A stretch of DNA of 64,000 bases from contig JAFSKL010000022.1 of NCBI GenBank assembly GCA_017448985.1, positions 1 to 64,000 on the forward strand, given 5' to 3'. Numbering within the stretch: position 1 is the first letter of the stretch; each line of letters starts with the position of its first letter. Under the pieces are notes generated by a model, which had not been told where the DNA came from, searched no databases, and saw only the letters and a program-made list of their open reading frames with translations. Below, piece by piece: positions 44,301-50,840 of this stretch. Source of the DNA: Paludibacteraceae bacterium. GTDB lineage: Bacteria > Bacteroidota > Bacteroidia > Bacteroidales > Paludibacteraceae. The position numbers were made by a program, and so were the translations under genes.

Positions 44301-45253
44301 TGGACAACAACGGTCAGACCGGTCTGGAACTGCTGATGAACTATGGCAACAAATGGCAGGCAGACAAAGAGAACAACGCCAATTCGCTATTCGGAGACCT
44401 GGATCTGGCGGTTGAAGTGAAGCATCCCGAGTTGCCGCAAGTACCTCGTTGGGACACGATTGAGCGTCTGAACAAAGAGAAAGACCTGATCGGTATCTAC
44501 CTCTCGGCGCACCCGCTGGACGAGTATGCATACGAAGTGAACGAGCTATGCAACATGACGGCTAATGAGCTGGCTCAGTTTGAGAAATGGCGCAAGCCCG
44601 ATGTGCGCAAAGAGGCGGAGAAGACCATTATGCAGGAGCAGATAGAGAGCGAGGAGAAGCTGCAGTTGCCGTCGGAGTTCCTGACTGCTCATAAGAACCA
44701 GGCGTGTCTCGTAGGCGGTCTGATCAAGGAGTCGGAGATGCTGCGCAGCCAGAAAGGCAATCCGTACGGGCGTTATACCATCGAGGACTACACGGGCAGT
44801 TACCAGTTCGTGCTCTTCGGGCAGGCATACAAGGACTTCGGCCATTTGATGCTCAAAGATACCTATGTGTTAGTGACAGGTGTAGTGCAGCAGAAAGGCA
44901 CGGGACAGCCGTGGTACAAAGAGCGCAAGGACGAGGAGGCAGAGTTCGAGTTTGCGGTACAACAAGTGAGCATGCTGCACGATGTGCAGGAGAAACGGAC
45001 GGAAGGTATCGCTATCCGTCTATCGCTGGACGCTATCTCGCAGGAGACGATCAATGAACTGGCCGACCGGATAAAGGAAAGTCCGGGTCCGGGTCGTCTG
45101 CATGTGAGCATTTATAATCCGCTCAACCGCCAGCAAGTGGCGCTGACCAGCCGCAGCCAAGCCGTGCGTGTCACGCCAACTTTCTACCGCTGGCTATGCA
45201 ACAAACGGCAAGAGGGAGCGCTGGCTTTCAACCCCGTTGAGACAATTGGATAA
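41393..45253 (+). CDS. dnaE: DNA polymerase III subunit alpha
   Basis: The 1286-residue replicative polymerase starts with an intact PHP domain (HLHVHSHYSLLDGLSKVEEI, residues 5-24). The palm domain contains GPGRGSAAGS and the catalytic PDIDTDFED (about 461-469). A helix-hairpin-helix region and an OB-fold (GGLIKESEMLRSQKGNPYG) lie near the C-terminus. ATG 41393 places the PHP motif at the N-terminus and lies just after the promoter. It starts a plus-strand group with folC and prmA. Confidence 0.97.
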   Translation: MNFTHLHVHSHYSLLDGLSKVEEIVDKCLATGMNAVALTDHGNMYGIKDLLDYCKKVNKSRKAKVESQRKETGEDIPFVPFKPIVGTEAYCARRGRHSQTDEKAINGEGKTYIIDRSGWHLILLAKNMTGYHNLCRLVSAGYMTDAFYHTARIDKELLERWHEGIICCSACLGGELPQKVLEGIANHGDFSEAEETIEWFKSVFGEDYYIELQRHETQKPGGDQEVYERQKQVNPVLVELARKHGVKIICTNDSHFVNEEDAEAHDRLICLSTNHYVNDVNRMHYTKQEWLKTPDEMAAIFSDLPEALANTQEIADKVDIYDIDHEPIMPKFDIPESFGKEADYPDRLAFESAYLRHLTMEGALKRYGKERLETDEVLKERIEYELNTIISMGFPGYFLIVMDFIRAAREELDVSVGPGRGSAAGSVVAYCLKITDLDPLEYDLLFERFLNPDRISLPDIDTDFEDCGRGKVLDYVSRKYGETHVAHIVTYGKMATKMALSDVGRVQQVPLPRVNELKGLIPEREFPDTVLKELPAGSKKPPVNLKNCYQFIDELKREHDSGDPNTRQMLEYAARLEGTIRQVGIHACGVIIGADDLTNFAPLSSVEDKNSKKRVLVTEYDGHVVESVGLIKMDFLGLITLTIIKECLRNIKKARNIDIDIDHIPLDDELTYKLFQEGRTVAVFQFESGGMQKYLRELKPTVIGDLIAMNALYRPGPMDYIPQFIKRKQGIEPVSYDIPVMEQYLKDTYGVTVYQEQVMLLSRLLANFTRGESDKLRKAMGKKQMDVLASLQDKFMEGGKANGHDPKVLTKIWEDWKKFASYAFNKSHAACYSWVAYQTGYLKAHYPAEFMAANLTVHKDDIKEVTKLMDECKALGLSVLEPDVNESELSFTVNEKGYIRFGLGGIKGVGEGAAEAIISEREKNGKYKDIYDFLERVNLQSCNKKTIENLAQAGAFECFDGLYREQFFGVDNNGQTGLELLMNYGNKWQADKENNANSLFGDLDLAVEVKHPELPQVPRWDTIERLNKEKDLIGIYLSAHPLDEYAYEVNELCNMTANELAQFEKWRKPDVRKEAEKTIMQEQIESEEKLQLPSEFLTAHKNQACLVGGLIKESEMLRSQKGNPYGRYTIEDYTGSYQFVLFGQAYKDFGHLMLKDTYVLVTGVVQQKGTGQPWYKERKDEEAEFEFAVQQVSMLHDVQEKRTEGIAIRLSLDAISQETINELADRIKESPGPGRLHVSIYNPLNRQQVALTSRSQAVRVTPTFYRWLCNKRQEGALAFNPVETIG

Positions 45254-45290
45254 TTGAAAATTGAAAATTAAGAATTACGAGTTACAGCGA
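45250..45290 (+). repeat. AAATTGA array across the dnaE-folC junction
   Basis: TAATTGA, AAATTGA and AAATTAA lead into GAATTAC/GAGTTAC words that already belong to the conserved reading frame of folC. Confidence 0.8.
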
Positions 45291-46596
45291 AGCTGTCACA
45301 TATCTGTACAATTCGCGTCCACCCTTTCATATAGTGGGCGCGAGTGCTTATAAGCCGGGACTGGAGACGACCTTACGGCTGATGGCGCATGTGGGCAATC
45401 CGCACGAGCAACTGCAGGCCATTCATGTGGCAGGCACTAACGGCAAGGGTTCGACGAGTCATCTGATAGCTGCTTCTTTGCAGGCTTCGGGTCTCAAAGT
45501 AGGGCTGTTCACCAGTCCGCATCTGGTCAGTCTGACCGAACGGATTCGTATCAACGGCAAACCGATTGAGGAAGAAGCGGTAGCACGATTCGTAGAGCAG
45601 AACAGGGAGTTCCTGGATACTTTGCAACCCTCATTTTTTGAGACCATGACGGCCCTCGCTTTTGCGTATTTCGTGCAAGAGGGCGTGGACATAGCCGTTG
45701 TGGAGACAGGTCTCGGCGGTCGTTTAGACAGTACGAACGTACTGACGCCGGTATTGTCAGTCATCACGAATATAGGCCTTGACCATACGGAGTTTCTGGG
45801 CGACACGCTCACGAAGATTGCCCGCGAGAAGGCCGGTATCATCAAGCCGAACGTGCCTTGCGTGATCGGCGAGACGCATCCGCAGACAATGAATGTGTTC
45901 CTCGAACGGGCGAAAGAATGCGGGATTCTGGGAGACGGACCGGAGACGACCGATTGCAGGATTTGGTTTGCGGACCAATGCGGCTATTTGCGCAGATGCC
46001 GTTTGCGGGAAGCACCCGAGTGTGAGTTGAAAGGACTGTGTCAGGAGCAAAACCAACAGACGGCGTATGTGGCGCTGAGGGCTATTTCAAATTTAGGATT
46101 TCAAATTTCAAATTCAGATATTCGAGAAGGGTTTGCGTATGTGTGCCGTTTGACGGGCTTGCAGGGACGATGGGAAGTACTGCAAGAGCAACCTCTTACG
46201 ATATGCGACACAGGGCATAACAGTCACGGATTGCAGTATGTAGCAAGGCAGTTGAAGGAGCTGACAAATCCGAACATATGGATTGTGTTCGGGCAGGTGA
46301 ACGACAAAGATACGGAAGTGGCGTTACGGCTGATGCCACAAGGTGAGAAATACCATTATATCTTCACGCGCCCGAAGACGGAACGAGCCCGAAGTGCAGA
46401 GGAGATGTTAAATCTTTGGCATTCAGTTATCAGTATTCAGCATTCAGTTATCAGTATTCAGACCTCAGCGGTCGCGATTGAGGATCCGGAAGAGGCTATC
46501 CGCTATGCGCAACAACAGGCCTCAGCGGACGATGCCGTTTTTATCGGAGGCAGCAATTATTTGGTAGGAAATGCGATATCATTGTATTCACATTAA
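45274..46596 (+). CDS. folC: Bifunctional folylpolyglutamate/dihydrofolate synthase
   Basis: The enzyme adds glutamate to folates. The ATP loop GTNGKGSTSHL (about residue 51) and the segment TGLGGRLDSTNVL (about 148) are clear. Family homology starts upstream of the first canonical start (GTG 45334): the frame reads YSEAVTYLYNSRPPFHIVGASAYKPG, the usual FolC N-terminus. Between the in-frame TGA (45262) and that GTG there is only CTG at 45304. I place the start tentatively at ATT 45274 (440 residues). Two repeat arrays are translated, near residues 270-281 and 382-398. Confidence 0.88.
   Translation: MTSYSEAVTYLYNSRPPFHIVGASAYKPGLETTLRLMAHVGNPHEQLQAIHVAGTNGKGSTSHLIAASLQASGLKVGLFTSPHLVSLTERIRINGKPIEEEAVARFVEQNREFLDTLQPSFFETMTALAFAYFVQEGVDIAVVETGLGGRLDSTNVLTPVLSVITNIGLDHTEFLGDTLTKIAREKAGIIKPNVPCVIGETHPQTMNVFLERAKECGILGDGPETTDCRIWFADQCGYLRRCRLREAPECELKGLCQEQNQQTAYVALRAISNLGFQISNSDIREGFAYVCRLTGLQGRWEVLQEQPLTICDTGHNSHGLQYVARQLKELTNPNIWIVFGQVNDKDTEVALRLMPQGEKYHYIFTRPKTERARSAEEMLNLWHSVISIQHSVISIQTSAVAIEDPEEAIRYAQQQASADDAVFIGGSNYLVGNAISLYSH
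46084..46118 (+). repeat. In-frame TTTCAAA array in folC
   Basis: TTTCAAA, TTTAGGA, TTTCAAA and TTTCAAA encode SNLGFQISNS. Confidence 0.82.
46420..46467 (+). repeat. In-frame CAGTATT array in folC
   Basis: CAGTTAT, CAGTATT, CAGCATT, CAGTTAT and CAGTATT encode HSVISIQHSVISIQ, a repeated seven-residue peptide. Confidence 0.88.
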
Positions 46597-47368
46597 GACG
46601 AGTTTCGCCGATGAATGGCGGAAAGACATGTTCGACCAGATGCTTTGCGATTTGGGCGTTGACACCATTGACGGGCAGGATTACTATATTCCTTCCGATT
46701 TGTGGGCAGAGAAAAACGAGCTCATTCGTGGCGTGTGTGCGATAGGCAAGGACGATGGGTCCGTAGAGTTGCTTGGCGTGGACGCGTGTCCGGACGAGGA
46801 CTGGAATGCCGTTTGGGAAGCGGAACATCCTGTGCAAGAGCTGCCTTTGGGTATACGGATCGTGCCGCATTGTGCTTTCGGCGCCGGGCATCACGAGACA
46901 ACATCTATGCTGATAGACAGTCTGTTGGGCGCGGACTTGAAGGGCAAGAAGGTGCTTGACCACGGTACCGGAACAGGTGTGTTGGCTATCTTTGCCAAAC
47001 GACTTGGAGCTGCACATGTGGTGGCTGTCGATATAGACGAGAAAAGCGTGCAGAACGCCAAAGAGAATGCGGAACTGAACCATGTGGACATAGAGGTACA
47101 ACATAGTTCGATTTCTGATTTCAGATTTCAAATTTTTGATTTGATTCTCGCCAATATACATCGCAATATTCTTATCGAGTATATGCCGAAATATGCAGAA
47201 GCGCTTGAAGAAGGCGGCGAGTTATGGATGAGCGGTTTCTATGAGGCCGACTGTGCGGCACTGAAAGAAGCTGCCGAAGATAATGGGCTGCAGGTTATTG
47301 ACGTCCTTGCGAACGGCGAATGGCGGTTGATGAGATGTCGAAATAAGGAGCTTCCGCCAAAAATCTAA
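46571..47368 (+). CDS. prmA: Ribosomal protein L11 methyltransferase
   Basis: The 265-residue enzyme methylates ribosomal protein L11 using SAM. It has a short substrate-recruiting N-terminal domain and a Rossmann domain with FGAGHHETT, the SAM motif LDHGTGTGVLAIFAKRLGA (about 132-150) and the NPPY-like motif LILANIHRNIL. A repeat array just before that motif encodes ISDFRFQIFD. The start overlaps folC by 26 bp, and the 3' end overlaps nadD (opposite strand) by 74 bp. Confidence 0.93.
   Translation: MRYHCIHIKTSFADEWRKDMFDQMLCDLGVDTIDGQDYYIPSDLWAEKNELIRGVCAIGKDDGSVELLGVDACPDEDWNAVWEAEHPVQELPLGIRIVPHCAFGAGHHETTSMLIDSLLGADLKGKKVLDHGTGTGVLAIFAKRLGAAHVVAVDIDEKSVQNAKENAELNHVDIEVQHSSISDFRFQIFDLILANIHRNILIEYMPKYAEALEEGGELWMSGFYEADCAALKEAAEDNGLQVIDVLANGEWRLMRCRNKELPPKI
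47108..47143 (+). repeat. In-frame GATTTCA array in prmA
   Basis: TCGATTTC, TGATTTC, AGATTTC, AAATTTT and TGATTTG form a degenerate heptad run five codons before the catalytic LANIH motif. Confidence 0.75.
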
Positions 47369-47849
47369 TATTTTTGGCATTGGTGATTGGTGATTGGTAA
47401 TTGAAGCCCTTCTCGGCAGAGGCCGCTCCTCCCGTTTGTCGGGAGGACGCTCTGGGATAAACAAATACGCGGAAGTTTTCCAGGATATATTCATACTCGC
47501 GCCATTGGTTGAAAATGGCGATATTGTCTTCTCCGATCACGAGCGTAAACTCGTATTCGGGATAGGTCTGTTGCAGAGCCCGAAGCGTGTTGGCGGTATA
47601 AGACGGACGAGGTAACGAGAACTCGAAGTCGGAGGCTTTGAGACCTGGGATATCTTTGATGGCCTCGCGAACGGCGGCAAGACGCTCTTGTTCAGGCGCT
47701 AACAGACCGACAGGTTTGAGCGGGTTATTAGGACTGACCAACAGCCATAGTTCATCCAGGTCCGTATTCTCAATGACCCATTTGGCTAATCCGATATGCC
47801 CGAAGTGGACCGGATTGAAGCTACCGCCGTATATACCTACTTTAGCCAT
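47295..47849 (-). CDS. nadD: Nicotinate-nucleotide adenylyltransferase
   Basis: The 184-residue enzyme makes deamido-NAD from nicotinate mononucleotide and ATP. It has the nucleotidyltransferase motif GGSFNPVHFGH (residues 8-18) and the second signature DISSTAIRRS near the C-terminus. Between FVYPR and NIRFLAEAP there is an unusual insertion of about 22 residues encoded by a perfect hairpin plus a heptad array. The C-terminus is short and lies within the prmA 3' end on the other strand. Confidence 0.92.
   Translation of the reverse strand: MAKVGIYGGSFNPVHFGHIGLAKWVIENTDLDELWLLVSPNNPLKPVGLLAPEQERLAAVREAIKDIPGLKASDFEFSLPRPSYTANTLRALQQTYPEYEFTLVIGEDNIAIFNQWREYEYILENFRVFVYPRASSRQTGGAASAEKGFNYQSPITNAKNIRFLAEAPYFDISSTAIRRSQGRQ
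47378..47404 (-). repeat. In-frame GGTGATT array in nadD
   Basis: Plus-strand GGTGATT, GGTGATT and GGTAATT are read on the minus strand as NYQSPITNA. Confidence 0.85.
47427..47447. repeat. Hairpin inside nadD
   Basis: TCCTCCCG, loop TTTGT and CGGGAGGA form a perfect 8-bp stem. It is translated on the minus strand within SSRQTGGAAS and lies next to the heptad array. Confidence 0.85.
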
Positions 47850-47876
47850 TGGCTGTTAGCTGTTAGCTATTAGTTT
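47845..47876. repeat. GCTGTTA array between gmk and nadD
   Basis: GCTGTTA, GCTGTTA and GCTATTA fill the gap between the gmk stop and the nadD start. Confidence 0.85.
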
Positions 47877-48417
47877 CTATTATTGCGTCTAATTGTTTGA
47901 AAGCATTTTGGAGGTCGTCGTTAACGACGACGCGGTCGAAATAGGGCTTGTAGGACAGTTCTTCTTCGGCTTTAGCAAGACGCTTCTCAATCATCTCGGG
48001 TGAAGTATCTCCGCGTCCTTCGAGACGGCGGCGCAGTTCATCAATAGACGGCGGGCAGATGAAGATTGAGACGGCTTTGTCTCCAAGTATGCGTTTGAGG
48101 TTGATACCGCCTTTCACATCCACATCGAAGAGGACCTGTTTGCCTGCCCGTTCGATACGCTCTATCTCTTCTTTGAGCGTGCCGTAATAGAGGCCTTCAT
48201 AGACCTGCTCGTATTCGATAAAATCATCGTTTTGAATGCGTTGCCGGAACTCCTCGACGGAGATGAAATAGTACTCTTTGCCATGCACTTCCTTGCCTCG
48301 CGGCGGACGCGTGGTACAAGAGACCGAGAGTTCAAACAGATTCGGATGGTTGGTGAGCAAATGGTTCACCATGGTCGATTTACCGCTTCCCGAGGGAGCA
48401 CAGAAGATGTATATCAT
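47863..48417 (-). CDS. gmk: Guanylate kinase
   Basis: The 184-residue enzyme converts GMP to GDP. The P-loop APSGSGKSTMV (residues 8-18), the GMP-binding SCTTRPPRGKEVHGKEYYF (about 34-52) and the lid region are intact. It lies downstream of yicC and mnmE and upstream of nadD on the minus strand; the yicC-gmk neighbourhood is common in bacteria. Confidence 0.96.
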   Translation of the reverse strand: MIYIFCAPSGSGKSTMVNHLLTNHPNLFELSVSCTTRPPRGKEVHGKEYYFISVEEFRQRIQNDDFIEYEQVYEGLYYGTLKEEIERIERAGKQVLFDVDVKGGINLKRILGDKAVSIFICPPSIDELRRRLEGRGDTSPEMIEKRLAKAEEELSYKPYFDRVVVNDDLQNAFKQLDAIIETNS

Positions 48418-48419
48418 TA

Positions 48420-48456
48420 TAATGAATAATTAATAATGAATAATGAATATCTTTTA
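48420..48456. repeat. TAATGAA array between yicC and gmk
   Basis: TAATGAA, TAATTAA, TAATGAA and TAATGAA fill the gap. The words are the same as in the recQ-rimO gap. Confidence 0.85.
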
Positions 48457-48464
48457 ATATCTTT

Positions 48465-49349
48465 TTAAAGGACATTTAGTACCTGTTCTTTGATTTGCTC
48501 GAGGATGTCTTTCATCTTGACGACGATGATCTGCATCTCGGACTGGTTGGATTTGGAGCCGAGGGTGTTGATCTCACGACCCATCTCCTGAGCGATGAAG
48601 CCGAGTTTTTTGCCTACTCCACTTCCTTTACCGTCCATGGTCTCGCGGAAGTACTTGATATGGTTGGTGAGACGCACTTTCTCTTCAGTAATATCTAGTT
48701 TCTCGAGGTAATAGATCATCTCCTGTTCGAGCCGATTGCGGTCTATTTGCGCCTGTGTCTCGGCAGAGAGTTGGGCAAGGCTCTGCTCGAGGCGTTCTTT
48801 GATTTTGGCTACGCGTCCTTTCTCGAACGGCTCCACTTGTGCGAGGAGGTCCGCTATACCGTCCAGTTTCTCGTTGAACATAGCCTGTAACGCGGCGCCT
48901 TCCTGTGTGCGGAAAGCGATGAAGGCATCGATTGCCCGGTTCAAAGCCGTTTGCACGACGGGCCATTCGTCGTCGCTGATGTCCGACAGGTCTTCCTGCG
49001 GTTTGCACACATCCGGGAAGCGGAGGATAGCCGCCATGATCTCTGCGGGTACCGGTTTGCCGAAATGCTCGCTATATTGCTGTGCATAGATCTCAGCAGC
49101 CGACCAATTGATGGCAGTAGGAGCGGTTCCACCCGTTTCTTCCTGGAAATAGATGGCGAGGTCCACTTTGCCGCGTTCGAGCCGTTGCGTGACGAGCGTG
49201 CGCAGGTCGAGTTCGTGTGCACGGAGTTGCGACGCCAGACGAACGGAGATGTCCATCGATTTGGAGTTGAGTGAACGGATTTCGCAGATCAGCTTGCGAC
49301 CGCCCAATTGGCTTTCGGATTTGCCATAACCTGTCATGGAAAGTATCAT
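48465..49349 (-). CDS. YicC/YloC family endoribonuclease-like protein
   Basis: The 294-residue protein starts MILSMTGYGKSESQLGGRKL and ends with EMGREINTLGSKSNQSEMQ and KEQVLNVL. These are the two signatures of the YicC family, reported to have endoribonuclease activity. Its ATG overlaps the mnmE stop by 4 bp. Confidence 0.93.
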   Translation of the reverse strand: MILSMTGYGKSESQLGGRKLICEIRSLNSKSMDISVRLASQLRAHELDLRTLVTQRLERGKVDLAIYFQEETGGTAPTAINWSAAEIYAQQYSEHFGKPVPAEIMAAILRFPDVCKPQEDLSDISDDEWPVVQTALNRAIDAFIAFRTQEGAALQAMFNEKLDGIADLLAQVEPFEKGRVAKIKERLEQSLAQLSAETQAQIDRNRLEQEMIYYLEKLDITEEKVRLTNHIKYFRETMDGKGSGVGKKLGFIAQEMGREINTLGSKSNQSEMQIIVVKMKDILEQIKEQVLNVL

Positions 49350-50698
49350 TTGCCTATACAGAATTTGCTAAATATGTTGGTAAGTACTTCGGTGTTGGTG
49401 ATTTGTCCGGTCACTTCTCCGAGGGCAGAGAGGCAGTCCTGGAGATCGAGCGAGAGGAGTTCGCCGGAGAGACCTTGGGAGAGGCCTTGCTGCACACGGA
49501 TGATAGCCTCATGTGCACGGGAAACGGCTTCGTAATGACGGGCGTTGGACAGCATGACGGCAGAGGTTCGGAAGGACTCTTTGGCGACACGAACGAGTGC
49601 CTGTTTGAGCGGTGCGATATCGCCATTCAAAGCGCAAATTTTGATAAATTTCGGGTCATCGAAATTTGGAGCTAAATCGCTTTTATTCAGAACGTTAAGT
49701 ACTGTTGCAGTAGGGGTAAAGTCTAGGATTGGTTCGAGAAGGGTACTATCCGCTACCGAATTAGGGTGATTGGACACGGGAGCGGAGACCGAAATTAGTA
49801 TTTGCGCGTTGCGGGCGGCTTGGCGTGAACGGGCAATGCCGAGGTTTTCGAGTGTGTCGTCGGTGGCGCGGAGACCTGCGGTATCGATGAGGCGGAAGAG
49901 GATGCCGTCGATGAGGATGGTGTCTTCGATGGTATCGCGCGTGGTGCCTTGGATGTCGCTGACGATGGCGCGTTGCTCGCCGAGCAGAGCGTTGAGGAGC
50001 GTCGATTTGCCCACATTCGGTGCACCGATGATGGCAACAGGAATACCGTTGCGGATGGCGTTACCGGTTCGGAACGAGGTGAGGAGCGCTTGCAGTTTGC
50101 GTTCGATCTCTGCAGCCAATTCGTTCAGTTCTGAACGATCGGCAAACTCCAGTTCCTCATGGTCGGCGAAATCGAGTTCGAGTTCAATAAGCGAGGTGAA
50201 ATGAAGGAGCCTTTCGCGTAGCGAAGCGAGTTCGTTGGAGACAGAACCGCGGAGTTGGCTGAGCGCCAAGTCTTTCTCGGCTTTGGACTGCGAGGCGATG
50301 AGGTCTGCGACGGCCTCCGCTTGGGTCAAATCCATTTTGCCGTTGAGGAAAGCGCGGCGCGTGAACTCACCGGCTTGTGCCATTCGTGCTCCGGCATCGA
50401 TAAGCCATAGGAGGAGCGTCTGCTGGATATAGAGGCTACCGTGACAGGCTATCTCAACGGTATCATCGCCGGTAAAAGAGTGCGGGGCGCGAAAGACGGA
50501 ACAGAGCACTTGGTCGAGCGTCTCGCCGTCCCGCTGTATGCGGCCGAAATGAATGGTGTTGGGCTGTGCGTCCGCTAAGGAAGTGCGACCGACAAAGAGG
50601 CTATCTACGATAGAGACAGCTTCGGGACCCGAAACACGGATGACAGCAATTCCGCCTGTTCCATAAGGGGTGGAGATGGCACAAATCGTATTTAGCAT
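49346..50698 (-). CDS. mnmE: tRNA uridine-5-carboxymethylaminomethyl modification GTPase
   Basis: The 450-residue GTPase works with MnmG to modify the wobble uridine of several tRNAs. It starts with the tetrahydrofolate-binding domain (TICAISTPYGTGGIAVIRVSG). Its G domain has [10 protein letters not shown] (about 221), DTAG and NKSD. It ends in the conserved FCIGK with the functional cysteine. ATG 50698 matches the family N-terminus; an in-frame ATG at 50713 adds five residues. It has its own promoter, divergent from lptD. Confidence 0.95.
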   Translation of the reverse strand: MLNTICAISTPYGTGGIAVIRVSGPEAVSIVDSLFVGRTSLADAQPNTIHFGRIQRDGETLDQVLCSVFRAPHSFTGDDTVEIACHGSLYIQQTLLLWLIDAGARMAQAGEFTRRAFLNGKMDLTQAEAVADLIASQSKAEKDLALSQLRGSVSNELASLRERLLHFTSLIELELDFADHEELEFADRSELNELAAEIERKLQALLTSFRTGNAIRNGIPVAIIGAPNVGKSTLLNALLGEQRAIVSDIQGTTRDTIEDTILIDGILFRLIDTAGLRATDDTLENLGIARSRQAARNAQILISVSAPVSNHPNSVADSTLLEPILDFTPTATVLNVLNKSDLAPNFDDPKFIKICALNGDIAPLKQALVRVAKESFRTSAVMLSNARHYEAVSRAHEAIIRVQQGLSQGLSGELLSLDLQDCLSALGEVTGQITNTEVLTNIFSKFCIGK

Positions 50699-50732
50699 TT
50701 GTTTATTGACCATTTACCATTCAAATTAGCGT

Positions 50733-50765
50733 GCAAAGTTACATTTTTTTTTTGAAATACGCAAG
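50733..50765 (-). promoter_or_regulatory. Bacteroidota-type promoter for mnmE
   Basis: On the minus strand CTTG (50762-50765), a 20-bp spacer and TAACTTTGC (50733-50741). Confidence 0.86.
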
Positions 50766-50789
50766 AATTTGTACTTTTTTTCCAAAAAA

Positions 50790-50822
50790 TTTGGAAATTC
50801 CAAATATTTGTAGTACCTTTGC
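50790..50822 (+). promoter_or_regulatory. Bacteroidota-type promoter for lptD
   Basis: TTTG (50790-50793), a 20-bp spacer and TACCTTTGC (50814-50822). It is back to back with the mnmE promoter and leaves only an 18-nt leader before the GTG start of lptD. Confidence 0.87.
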
Positions 50823-50840
50823 ACGCTAATTTGGTGTATT

